64,000 nucleotides of DNA from Isoetes taiwanensis (Eukaryota > Streptophyta > Lycopodiopsida > Isoetales > Isoetaceae): NCBI GenBank assembly GCA_021234155.1, contig JAJEKV010000002.1:43823203-43887202 (forward strand), read 5' to 3'. Shown here one piece after another: positions 46,818 to 57,383 of this stretch. The notes under the pieces were generated by a model. That model saw only the letters and a list, made by a program, of their open reading frames with translations. It did not search any database and was not told the origin of the DNA. The position numbers were made by a program, and so were the translations under genes. Numbering within the stretch: position 1 is the first letter of the stretch; the number at the start of each line of letters is the position of its first letter.

Positions 46818-47297
46818 TTAGATGAAGCAAATGAAAAATGCTGAAGACCAATTTAAAGCGAATAATAACAGACGAGAAAAAGGAAAAGCGGGGGGAGCAG
46901 AATTGCGAGGAATTTTAAGGCGAGAAGGAGGAGGAGGAGGGGGCTGCAGAGGATCTGAGGGCGAAGGAGAAGGAGCATTTTGGGCAGGAAGATCGACAGA
47001 CAGAATTCCATTAGAAGATAAAATCAACTGCAGCTCAGCCATGTGGGTAGCCTGATAATCCGTCAGAACAGCAAACTGAAGCCTGTCAAGCTTGGTCTGC
47101 AGATAAACGTAACCACTAACAAGAACCTCGCCTGGAAAGAATTCCCACTAATTGTTCTTCTTGTTCGAATTCGGATGGATTCGGATGAATCTTCTTGTTA
47201 GAGATTTGGATTCAGAGCAGATTCTTCCACCGAATCCGGCGATGCAGGAATAGGGCGATGCATCTTTGATTTTAGGGCAAAGGCACAGCTCTGCCAT
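46818..47297 (-). pseudogene. hypothetical protein, single in-frame TAG
   Basis: From ATG 47,297 (MAELCLCPKIKDASPYSCIA, basic and Ser-rich like an organelle transit peptide) the frame runs to TAG at 47,148-47,150. It continues in the same frame with FFPGEVLVSGYVYLQTKLD, then FAVLTDYQATHMAEL, an acidic/Pro-rich part with six prolines in a row and a hydrophobic end (46,818). The uniform coding character on both sides of one stop suggests a nonsense mutation, an editing or sequencing error, or an unrecognised small intron (a TTCTTTCCAG acceptor lies just after it). Product not recognised. Confidence 0.45.
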
Positions 47298-47439
47298 CGT
47301 GCCCGCCCGTCGATCCAGCTTGCTTGACCGTACCATACCAAGATGCTTTTAACGGACGAGATTCATCCACAAAAACGTGGCAATTAAACGCAAGCCTGGA
47401 TTGCGGCGCAGAACAAGAAAAAAGGAAAAAGAATAATTA

Positions 47440-48000
47440 CAAAATGATTTATATATGTTTTGATAACTTAGACACCCTTAGGGTAAGGCCATTTTCCACG
47501 TGCCTTTATCCTATTGAGCAACCGCCACACGGCATTACCTTATTGGAGCCACGTGGCATAACATGTGAACCCTAACCTATAAAGGCCTAAACCCTAACCC
47601 TAGGCCTCTTTTCTGGCTCCAATAGCCTGGGAACCTTCTTCGCGCTCGAAACTCCATTTCGAGAACCGTTTGCTGTGGCATAGCCTAGCACAGCAACCCC
47701 CGGAGCGTGTGCGCGTCAGTAGGAGTGAGAGCTACTTCAACGACCTTGAAGACCATGGAGACGCCAAAAGCAGGAGGGGGTTCCTTAGGAGCAGGTATTT
47801 GGGTTAGAGTTCTTTGTAGATCATCTGGAAGTTAAGACTCTAGATGAGTTAGCATTTCGTGTCTCTAGTAAAGCCTTCTTAGAACCCTCAGTCTAGATCT
47901 TGAACCCTAATCAATGAACCCTAACTGTAAGTTAGATGTGTATGATTAGGTTTAGATGTTATTCTCATTATTATCATGTATGTGGATATGTGATGTTGGT
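47440..48000 (+). mobile_element. 5' part of an older LTR, split by the chromovirus
   Basis: Contains a TATA-like CCTATAAAGG (about 47,577) followed by a leader. Its text breaks at 48,000 (TGATGTTGGT) and picks up at 61,188 (TTGGTTGATCATG) after one TTGGT duplicate. The resumed part (61,225-61,655) matches the chromovirus LTR in order (GGGGGTAGAGACC, ATGCTCCTAG, GCGGCCTGTG, GGGCTAGG). The 5' border of the old LTR is not defined. Confidence 0.6.
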
Positions 48001-49683
48001 TGTGACGTTCCAAGTATTTATACGGTATACGTATAAATATATTAACACGTCACCCAGTATAGATACGCCACCATGGGGTATGGTAACCTAGGGGGTTGAC
48101 CTAAAAGGGATTAAATTAGCTATGCTAATTTAATTATTAAGGATAATAACCTATAATTAAGGAATTAATATTTAAGAAGGATAATTAAGCTAATTATGGT
48201 TTGGGAAGGCGCCACCTGGCCAAACCCAATTGGCCAGCATGGTGAATACTAATTGGAACCATCAAGGTGGATCACCACCCCCATATCAACCATAATCGAC
48301 CAAGAGAAGCTGAGCGCCTACCTTTGCCAAGCTGAGCGCCACCTTTGCCAAGCACTTATACTTGTGTAACCAGGGCTGAGCACCAAGTCCCAGGAAGATG
48401 GAAGCACCAAATGACAACGGATCCAGTAGGAACTCAGGTGGGTGGTTAGTATAGCTTGAGAATTCTAGGGTAGCGCCCCTGTTGGGCACTTGTTGTGTTG
48501 TTCTGTCTGTTCTCTCTGTGCTTTACTTGTAGGAACTAACCCTTGATTGTCAAGGTAAGTTCTCTTTATATTCTGATTCTGGTTCTGCTCTTAAAGGATG
48601 GATTGATAATTCTTTGCATAGTATTACTCTGGAAATGGGGGAATTAAGGGGGGTAGAGACCTCTGAGCCATGATAGTAGGATGCTCCTAGGTTGATCCCT
48701 GTATTTCCCAGTAGATTGCGGCCTGTGTACAAGAGACCACCGAGTCGTGGATGCTATGGAGTGACTTAGCACCAAACAAGGGACACAGTGGTGAAGTGGG
48801 GGTGGGGTCTTGCACGAACATAAAAGGCTCCTGAGACTCCTACAGTGGGCTAGGCCTGATAGCCGGTCACGTAGAGGGCCGGGTATGGGTCTGACACTCT
48901 CTGGGTGTAGATAGCCGGTCACGTAGAGGGCCGGGTATGGGTCTGACACTCCCTGGGTGTAGAGGTGTGATCCGTATGGAGCATCTTGCACTTTGAGTAG
49001 ATTTAGGGTGAGTAAGTCGGGTACGGATGCGGGGGTCGCTGATGCGGCACGTATTCTCTAGCTCACCCATGAAACCACTGTGATCCTGGAAGGGGACGCT
49101 TCCCCGACCTGCCTCATCGGACGGGGCTTCATGAACCCTGTAGTAGGCTCGAAGGGTGATACCTTGAGTCTGTGTGTCCGGAAGGCTATAGTGACGCCAT
49201 AGCATGATTGGACTCATCTGCAAAGTGTGCACAGGAGGGGCGGATGGAGTGGACAACCCTAGCCAATGTTCTATGCCAGCCAACGCCATGCCAAGATTCG
49301 GTCTGCTGAGCTCTTGAGACCTAGCCGTCAGTCGATCCTCACTGGAGTCTGAGCCGGGGTAGAACCATGGGTTTGGGTGTTTTCCTTAGTATTAAATGCA
49401 TATTCGTTGTTGTTGTCACTTGGATGGATGTGCCACCCCTCGTGGTGGTAAATTATGATATGATTATGTTGTGTGCTGACCTTGTATTCACGCTTCCGCG
49501 ACGTAGGAGCCCCATTGAAGGCGTGGGCCGAATGACCCCTCTGTGTCCTTCACTTGAGCATCTTTTTTTATAGATGCCCCGAGTTAGACGAAGGGCCCTG
49601 CTCATGGTGGGTTGGTCACCATGGGAGGGGAAAGTCCCAGTATGTATACGTCCGAGTGTCGTATATGTTCAGGGAGCGTCACA
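48001..49683 (+). repeat. 5' LTR of the chromovirus
   Basis: 1683 bp, TGTGACG...CGTCACA. Contains inverted GGTATACGTATAAATATATT-like AT-rich DNA near the start and an internal duplication of a ~51-bp unit (AGCCGGTCACGTAGAGGGCC) at 48,858-48,962 that the 3' LTR lacks. Confidence 0.95.
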
Positions 49684-49684
49684 G

Positions 49685-49697
49685 TGGTATCAGAGCC
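49685..49697 (+). other. primer-binding site, initiator tRNA-Met
   Basis: TGGTATCAGAGCC starts one base after the 5' LTR, the standard plant tRNA-iMet complement used by most plant Ty3/gypsy and Ty1/copia elements. Confidence 0.95.
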
Positions 49698-50390
49698 GTG
49701 ATTTTGGTTACTCGAAATCATAGCACTGATCAAACCCTAACTCGTTAGTTCGGTAGTTAGGTGGGAGTTAAGCTAGTGCGATTGTTTAGCTCTTTGATGT
49801 TTGGTTTTGTGCTATTGTTGTAGTAGAATTGTAAGTTTTTAAGAGGTTTAGGGCGACTGGAAGACCCAAGTTTGGAAGGGCTATAACTTTTTGTAGGTAG
49901 CTCGGATGAAGGCGAAAACGGCTCCAATGGATCGGGCACCTCCCAAATACCCTAAGGGGCACGTCTCCCGAGGGCGAACAGACAACAGCTGGCCGAAAAA
50001 TCAAAAGGGGCGCTGCTGTCTTCGGAGGTGTTTTTCTCGACGAGTTGAGGCCGTATAAGGATCGCAGCGCTCCATACGGTCGCGCGTATTTTTATACGCG
50101 CATGTTTAATTTTTTTTTTTTTTTTAAAAAAAATATATTTTGAAGAAAATTTTTATAAAAAGTTAAAAGTTAAATTTTAAATTTTGAACCACTTTTTGAA
50201 GAGTGTGCTTTCTCGTGCAACTTCCTACCGCCATAGCCGACGGACCTGAGCTCCCATCTCGCCATAGCTGACCTCCACGGCTACTCTGCATCTGCTCTAA
50301 GCCCTAGCGCCCTCGCCTACCCTCCAGCGCCGCCTATCCCAGCTTGAGCGCCCTACCTCTTCTCCCTTGTTGTTCATTGCCAGTGCTACC
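49698..50390 (+). other. untranslated start of the leader module
   Basis: No gene seen. Contains the T/A-run 50,107-50,190 and then a GC-rich stretch (CTCCCATCTCGCCATAGC, GCCCTAGCGCCCTCGCC) leading to ATG 50,391. Confidence 0.5.
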
Positions 50391-51760
50391 ATGCCGCGTT
50401 TTAAACTTACCGTGGACCTCAAGAAGATGAACGTATTTCAGCTGTTTAGCGTGCTAGTAGATCATCTTTCGGATGATAGCCCCACCATTGATACGGTTTT
50501 AGACCTTTTTGTGAAGCACTTCATTGAGGGCCGCAGAATCCCCTACCCCAAATGAGCGCTTCCTTATGAAACTAAACGCTGCAGATCAGCCTTACACTCT
50601 TGTAGAGCAGCCGGACCACGCTTGGGCCGTAGTTAGGTTCTATCCCTCAGCCAGGACCAGATGAGGACCCCGTGAGAGCTTATCGAAATGAGGCCCAAAG
50701 GAACATGCACCTTGCTAGGGTAGAAGACCTTGACAAATAGCTAGTGCCCCACCGGGCCATGCAGGCTAACGCTTTTTTACTACCTTGGTAAGGGCCGTGT
50801 ACTTATGTATCAAGACTATTATAATCTTCCTACCTTCTTTTGGAATGAAGACCTTAATAGCTTCATTTTTGAAAATGTTCCACCTAATTTTGACCAAGCC
50901 CGCATGGACCTCGTGCAAAGTGACATCCGGAAGCCTTCGGATAGGTACCATCTGAGGAGATTGCCAGTTAATATAAATGCGCTTTGGACAAAGAGGCCGG
51001 GATGCGAAGAGAGAGAGCCCAGAAGGAAGAGGAGGATGCCCAAAATCAGCAGAGCGGGAACCAACAGGTGGATCAGCAAGACGACCAGCAGGTTGATCAG
51101 CAGCAGGAACAAGATGTTGATCAGCAGCAGAATTCAGATGTTGATCAGCAGTAGGATCAAGGTGTTGGTCAGAATGTTGACCATCAGGGAGACCAGAATA
51201 CGGGTCAAAATGTGAACCAACCGGTAGATCAGAGCGGGCCCCAGAATAGGAAGCATACGGAGTGGGGTAACAGGAAGTTGAAGAGAAAGAACACCAAACC
51301 CGTTAAGGGAGGTGTGGATTACAAGACCCGATTACAAAAGAATGCCGCCATTGCCAAGAAGACATCAGCTCAGAGGCGGGAGCAAATCGTGCAGCGGGTC
51401 AAGCATCCAACTACCGGTGGGAAATCCCTCCCATCGCTAAAAGCGACCCTCAAGCCGCGAAAGCCCCATAGATACCGACCGGGCACGGTAGCACTTCGGG
51501 AGATACGTAAGTATCAGAAGTCTACTGAGCCAATGATTCGTCGGCTTCCTTTCCAGCGGCTTGTACGGGAAATTGCCCAGGAGTTTAAAACTGATCTGAG
51601 GTTCCAAGCCTTTGCAATCCTCGCACTCCAGGAGGCTGCTGAGGCTTACCTCATAGAGATTTTGAGTGACGCCAACCTCTGCGCGATACATGCGAAGAGG
51701 GTTACCATCATGCCCAAGGACCTCCAGCTAGCTCGAAGGATCCGAGGGGAGTTTCGGTGA
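50391..51760 (+). pseudogene. leader ORF-A: long N-terminal region fused to a histone H3 fold
   Basis: Starts MPRFKLTVDLKKMNVFQLFS. Frame shifts near 50,548 and 50,650 and stops (about 50,750; TAG at 51,151) interrupt the N-terminal ~250 residues, which include NLPTFFWNEDLNSF and a Gln/Asp repeat (VDQQ.. units, 51,060-51,230). The last ~110 codons are open and clearly histone H3: [80 protein letters not shown], ending at 51,760. Loop 1 has no CenH3-type insertion, so it is closer to canonical H3. The H3 tail is rewritten: the TGGK(14) context is kept, but the residue aligned to K9 is not Lys and the A-R-K-S(28) segment is missing. It precedes another ORF with its own TATA-like site. Fusion with gag is not indicated. 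Confidence 0.85.
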
Positions 51761-51941
51761 CTAGGCGACTCTCTTTCTTCTATTGTAAAAATTTTTGTGG
51801 ACTTAATTATGTGAAATATTCCCAATTTTCGGGTTGTGAATATAAAAAAATGTTTTTTTTCGCCACTTGGTGTGAATTTAAAAATAAATTATTAATTAAA
51901 TAATAATTTCTAATAATAATTTCGGGAAACGTGCTGAAAAG

Positions 51942-51948
51942 TATAAAG
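51942..51948 (+). promoter_or_regulatory. TATA-like box before leader ORF-B
   Basis: TATAAAG about 80 bp before ATG 52,028, followed by TTAGGGTTTCATTTTCCC. A comparable TATAAATAG with CTTAGGGTTCTTCATTCTC stands before the H3-like ORF of the older element (62,189), so the leader ORFs may have their own promoters. Confidence 0.45.
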
Positions 51949-52027
51949 CCCCTTTTTGGCCATTAGGGTTTCATTTTCCCTTCTTGCTTTTCGCGTTTTC
52001 CTTCTCCTCTCTTGCGCCTTCAACCTT

Positions 52028-53024
52028 ATGGATCGCCCAACCTTATAGCAGTGGTATCTAGATGGAGAGCATTGGGACCCCGCGGTCCCCTTTGACCTTC
52101 TTCACCCTTATCTCCTCCAGCAGGTAGACCTCGTCTCCAACATGCGGCACCCGGACTATCTTTGCCTTCCTTCCGGTTTTCCATGAGGAGATTGTACGCC
52201 TTGCGTCTTCAATGAAGACGACACACAACTCTATCTCGACTTCCACACTTTGCTCGAGATGCTAGGAGATGATGAGCACGCCCGGAATGTCATCAAGGGC
52301 ATAAGGAGGCGGGGGACTGACCTCCCTATTGTTACAATAGATCGGGAAACTTGTTTTGAGGCCCGATTTGCATTGGCCATCATCATGGACCAGTATATTG
52401 AGGACGAGGAGATAGGCTGGCGAGCATTCCTCTACGCTGTACCTCGACCCGGGAGGAAGGCGAAGTCGTCGTCGGCGAAAGCGAGATTTTGTAAGGTGGA
52501 GGGAACTTGCCACTGAAGCCCCTGCAAGTCGAGAGAAAGCCCTCAAGCTCGAAGGGCTAAACCTTCTCCCTACAGTACTCTTGAATAACCAAGAGTACCT
52601 AATTCTTGAGGACATTATGTGGGCCTACCGCGTCATTGCTGGGATGCGGGGCCGCAAAAAGATAGAGGTCCTCTATGATCTTGCTGAGTATTGCCAGGAC
52701 GACTTCCTCGACTTTACCACACCGGTTGTGCATCCCTCACCAGTTGAGAACTTGTTGGCATACCGGCCAGAAGAACTAGAGCCCGTTGAGACCCTTTTGT
52801 CACTTCGGTCGTTCTTGTTGACTGGCACACCCCAGCCTCCGGAGGAGCACTTTGCAGCTCAGATGCGCCCCCCACTCGCAGATCCGCCTTTGCAAATCAC
52901 CATGGGAGAGCTGGATCAGGAAGAGGAAGACCTTTGGGACACCAAGGTCAGCCTTAGAGATGACAAGGAAGAAGTAGAGGAGGAGAAGCTCCCCGTGAAC
53001 TTGGAAAAGGGATCCTCAGATTAG
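52028..53024 (+). pseudogene. leader ORF-B, ~330 aa, unknown
   Basis: ATG 52,028; TAG at 52,046, TGA near 52,183 and a frameshift around 52,460 break it. Readable parts: QWYLDGEHWDP, LHPYLLQQVDLVSNMRHPDY, DDTQLYLDFHTLLEMLGDDE, then LLNNQEYLILEDIMWAYRVI, KKIEVLYDLAEYCQDDFLDF and an acidic end. It has no known domain. By position (long upstream part followed by the histone-fold-like ORF-C) it may be a paralogue of the non-histone part of ORF-A. Confidence 0.5.
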
Positions 53025-53028
53025 GGCA

Positions 53029-53403
53029 ATGGGTAACCATGTGCCCCGATTCTTTCTTTCAGCTTTCCGGCAAGGAGAGGTACTGTTCTTCTCCAAGAAC
53101 TTGGGGCCTTCTTCTGAAGCTTCTTGGTGGGCGCTCCGAGCCATATCCACTTCAGCGGGCCATAAGAAGATTGACTATCACGCCACTACCATTACCTTGG
53201 TCCGTAGGGATTTGGCTATAGCAGCATTGGGGGACGTGGCAGGCTGCGCTAATATGCGGCTCCTTGTGGCGGCACCTTTGGCCACTTGCTTACCACCAGA
53301 GGCAGCAGCTCGAGCCGCCCTCTCTGCTAGCCCCAGTGCTACCTTGATGTGCTACCGTCCACCTCGTCAGCCTATGGACGAAGAGGAGGGACCTAGTTCT
53401 TAG
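53029..53403 (+). CDS. leader ORF-C, possible second histone-fold protein
   Basis: 125 codons, open. Residues ~30-75 contain PSSEASWWALRAISTSA and YHATTITLVRRDLAIAAL. The second segment aligns without gaps to the loop2-alpha3 signature shared by H3 ([11 protein letters not shown]) and H4 (HARRKTVTAMD): H-A-x-x-x-T-x-x-x-x-D-[IVL]-x-x-A. The first resembles QSSAVAALQEA of H3 alpha2. The helix between them is shorter than in H3. The C-terminal Ala/Pro-rich part has no match. This is a pattern-level call. Confidence 0.35.
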   Translation: MGNHVPRFFLSAFRQGEVLFFSKNLGPSSEASWWALRAISTSAGHKKIDYHATTITLVRRDLAIAALGDVAGCANMRLLVAAPLATCLPPEAAARAALSASPSATLMCYRPPRQPMDEEEGPSS

Positions 53404-53565
53404 AGATTTGTGTTACGCATTTTGTACTGCATATAGTTGTAAATTTTGGTTTGGCATGAATACAATTAAATTGTTCTCTTCCATGATACGTCCTTGTAAC
53501 TGTAAGAGCTTAGAATATAAGGAAATTGTGCAATGTTCTATATTCATTCCTACCGTCTTGCAGAC

Positions 53566-54108
53566 GAGGGACTCGAAGAATATGAAGAAAGAATTACCAA
53601 CCAGATACGAAGGGGTGATCCAGGACCACCTGACCAGGATTATGGCCAGCGGAATGGGGAGGTAGGCTACGAGGTAGGGGAACCCGCACAGCCAGGAGAG
53701 CCCTATGATCCAGCCAAGGGGATGGAGGTAGTTAACATTCTCAGGGAACGGGCCTTTGACGACCTGAAGCAGACTCTTCGTCGCACATGGGACTATTGGG
53801 ACATGTCAAGGCACGAAGCTTTTGAGGATGCCAACGATCACCTGTGGCAGATTTTCTATGCATTAAGGAGGCTCTTCAATCTCCTTATCATTAGCCCAAC
53901 ACTGGATTATCAACCTGTTATCGTCCAGGCTTGGGCTCGCTACAAGTTTAATAGTGAGAGCTGTACGCGAGAGCGTTCGCTACTCTATCTTGTACCCTTT
54001 CGCGAACCCCTAGGCCTGGTTCACTCAGTTTTGTTTTTTTTCTATGTTATGTGTGAGTTAGAGAAATGTCCAATGTATAATACTTGTCTTTGTATTGTAT
54101 CTCTTTAA
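53566..54108 (+). CDS. leader ORF-D, unknown, possibly a spliced exon
   Basis: A TACCGTCTTGCAG acceptor-like site precedes DEGLEEYEERITNQIRRGD. The following ~130 residues are charged and helical (RAFDDLKQTLRRTWDYWDMS, then HEAFEDANDHLWQIFYALRRLF). No family recognised. The open frame runs on to 54,108, but text after about 53,960 looks non-coding. Confidence 0.35.
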   Translation, partial: EGLEEYEERITNQIRRGDPGPPDQDYGQRNGEVGYEVGEPAQPGEPYDPAKGMEVVNILRERAFDDLKQTLRRTWDYWDMSRHEAFEDANDHLWQIFYALRRLFNLLIISPTLDYQPVIVQAWARYKFNSESCTRERSLLYLVPFREPLGLVHSVLFFFYVMCELEKCPMYNTCLCIVSL

Positions 54109-54266
54109 GTTTTGTCACTACCAGTGTACTAAACTCTGATGTAACACTATTCCCACCTGTAATAAAGATCTTTGCTTATACTCTTTTATGTATTTTCTCT
54201 CAATACTATCCGAAATGATATTCTTCATGAGACTTCATATCACTAAAATTCTGCTTATATCTTTTC

Positions 54267-55901
54267 ATGCTCGATAAAGACGGTGCACGTAACGTCGTCT
54301 GGCAGCCGCCCTCAAATGCCAGTAGACTAACACCTGAGCAAGAACTAATGTTGATGAAGCGACAATTAGTTGAGCTGCAAACCTATGTCTTGAATGCCAA
54401 CCCACCGCAGCAGGTACAGGAGGATGGACCGGAGTTACCTCCGTTGCCGCCAAGTCCACTACCCCAATAGCCACTTGCACCTGAACCAAGCCCTGTACCC
54501 GCACAAAGGAAGCACCGTTCCAAACGCCATCGAAGTTCCTCTGGGGATAGTGCCACACCCTCACAATCAGCCACTTCTGAGTCCTCTGAGTCATCCGTAT
54601 CCTCGCGTGATCACCCAAAGCGCCGGGACAAGGAATACCGTAAGACGGTTGATACGGCCATAACCAGTATATGGAAAAACAGGAAATTAGCCCAGTTCGA
54701 TGGGAAATCTAGAGGCGGGCTGAATGCAGAGTCCTGGTTGGACGAGATGAAGGAGTTTGGGAAATCCTATGGCATGACAGAAAAGGATACAGGAAAGGTT
54801 GCCACCACAAACCTTACAGAAGCTGCTCGTATTTGGTGGAAGGGCTATGCCAGAGCCAAGCATCTGGACAGAAGCAGATGCAAATTCAGGAAGTTTGCCA
54901 AAGCTTTTAAGTCGCATTATGTGCCTCGTGCGCACAAATGTCAGCAGATTCAAACTTTCTACCGGTTAGAGCAGAAGGGTATGTCAGTTCAGGCCTACAC
55001 TGATGAATTCATGCGCTTGAGGCTGTATGTGCCAGGAATGAATGAAAAAAGGGCGGTGGAGGGCTACATTGAAGGGTTGGCCCCATCAATTAAACGAATG
55101 GTTAAGGCCATAGACCAGAAATCAGTTGCAGAGGCTGAGGCTAAGGCATTGAGCCTCGAGGAGGACATGCCAAGAAACCAGTACCCGCATCCTGCTCCTT
55201 ACTCGCAACCACGCCCGTCTACACCTTATAAACCCCGCTCACCGAGTCCGGGGCCCTCTCAGCAGAACTCCAACGGCCGCCCGGAAAAGAAAGTCACCTT
55301 CAACATGCCCGACAAACCGAACAACGTTGGTAAGGAAGTTCGGAATCTCTTACAGTCTATTTCCAAAGAGGCTCGAGAATAGCTCCGCCGAGATAAGGCA
55401 TGTTATAGGTGTATGCGGCCCGGGCACTTCATGCAGAATTGTCCCTATGTCACGCAGACTGCCCAGCTGGCCATGGCTGACCTCGATTGGGATGACCTCG
55501 AGTCCACTCTACCTGTCGAGGAGGAGCCTCCCGAGTACATTCAGGGTGAGTCCCATATCCTTGCAGCCATTGAAACTGGCAATGCTGAAAGTCAGCCTGC
55601 CGTTATTTCCACCATAGGTCAAGTAGACAGCAAACCTTTTATAATACTGATGGATACGAGTAGTACACATAATTTTGCTTCTCCTAGAATGGCCCAGGTA
55701 TTGCGACTTGAAACTTTGAGATCCCGACCGAAGCCTGTCACTTTAGCCAGTGGTAAGATCAGACACACTCATGGCCGTCGCATTAACCTTAAGATGCAGT
55801 TGCCAGGTGCACCAGTTGCCTTGGGTGCCGAGATAATGGATATTGGCAAATATGATCTTATTGTTGGATGGAATTCTTGGCATCTGCAAAAGCCAATATA
55901 G
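54267..55901 (+). pseudogene. chromovirus gag and protease
   Basis: One frame with two TAG stops (54,468 and 55,380). An S/R-rich part precedes the Retrotrans_gag core: AQFDGKSRGGLNAESWLDEM, EAARIWWKGYA, FKSHYVPRAHKCQQIQTFYRL, YTDEFMRLRLYVPG. The CCHC knuckle is CYRCMRPGHFMQNC (just after the second stop). The aspartic protease region reads ILMDTSSTHNFASP, where the usual DSGATHNF has become DTSSTHNF. A frameshift near 55,870 separates it from RT. Both stops sit where Gln codons would fit. Confidence 0.85.
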
Positions 55902-57383
55902 ACTGCGAGAAATGGGAACTTACCTTCAACGCCGCTAACGGAGCCCGCGTGACTATAAAAGGTGACTCCTTAAATTCCATTATGCAGTCTATCACCATCG
56001 GGCAGTTAGATAAGGCTATACGTAAAGACAAGTTGCTTTGCATTATTAGACTTGCCTCCATTGAATCAGATGCCAAGCAGAAGCAAGTAGTTGACACCTT
56101 GCCAGAAGGGATTGCCAATATTCTTCGAGAATTCACCGATCTTTTTCCAGAGGAGATCCAGAAGCTTCCTTCTTTTAGAGGGGTAGAATGTGAGATAGCT
56201 TTGGAACCAGGTACCAAGCCTACCAGTAAGGCCCCGTACCGTATGAGTCCCCCTGAGTTGGCAGAGCTTAAGAAGCAGCTTCAGGAGTTACTAAACCTAG
56301 GGTTCATCCAGCCTAGCGTTTCGCCCTTTGGCGCTCCTATCTTTTTTGTTAAGAAGAAGGATGGCTCTTTAAGGATGTGTATTGATTATCGGCAACTCAA
56401 TAAGCATACCATCAAGAATCGCTATGCTTTGCCTAGGGCAGATGATCTAATGGACCAGTTGCAAGGGGCCAAGTATTTCTCAAAGATTGATTTACGCTCC
56501 GGATATCATCAAATAAGGATTAAGGAGGAGGACATCCATAAATCTGCTTTTCGCACTAGATATGGGCATTATGAGTTTACCGTTATGCCTTTTGGATTAA
56601 CTAATGCCCCCCGCAACATTTATGCGGTTAATGAATGATGTCTTCCGACAATACTTGGATGATTTTGTTGTTATTTTCTTTGACGACATTCTCATCTATA
56701 GTAAGACCCTGGAGGAGCATGAGAAACATCTTCGGTTGGCCCTAGAGAAGCTAAGACGCCATCAGCTCTTTGCCAAGTTCTCTAAATGCAAGTTTGCCAC
56801 TCCCAAGGTGGATTATTTGGGACATATCATTTCAGCAGAGGGCATTGCTACAGATCCAGCAAAGATAGAGGCAGTAAGAGACTGGCCTATTCCGGGTAAT
56901 GTTTCAGAAGTCCGGAGTTTCTTAGGACTAGCAGGATATTATCGGAAATTTGTTAAGGATTTTGCAAAGATTGCCGCACCTCTTACTGATCTCACAAAGC
57001 ACGAGAAGGTGAAGGATTGGATTGAACACTGGAAAGCAAAAGTCCAGGTAGGTTTTCAGCAGCTTAAGGATGCTTTAACGTCAGCACCAGTCCTCACATT
57101 GCCCGATCCTGAGAAGGATAAATTAGTAGCAACGGATGCCAGTAAAATTGCTACCGGTGGAGTCCTAATGCAGGAAGGAAGGGTTATTGCCCATGATTCA
57201 AAGAAAATGAGCGAGACGGAGCAGCGATACCCTACCCATGATCAGGAATTGTTAGCCGTTGTCCGTGCTCTACGGATATGGAGACACTACCTTCTTGGTA
57301 GAAGATTCTAGCTGGATACGGATCATCAGAGTCTCCGTTACTTATCCACCCAGCCAAATCTCAATCTCCGTCAGAGAAGATGG
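55868..57383 (+). pseudogene. chromovirus reverse transcriptase and RNase H (start)
   Basis: [61 protein letters not shown] and, after a one-base insertion in a C run (56,605-56,610), [20 protein letters not shown] with the intact DD, and [15 protein letters not shown]. RNase H starts [17 protein letters not shown] at 57,309-57,311 falls before LDTDHQSLRYL. Confidence 0.9.

Noticed and set aside
50391..51760. Centromeric histone (CenH3) captured by a CRM-type element
   Set aside because: Loop 1 (FKTDLRFQ) has the canonical H3 length without the CenH3 insertion, and the rest matches H3 more closely; no CRM-type targeting motif was seen beyond the ordinary chromodomain.
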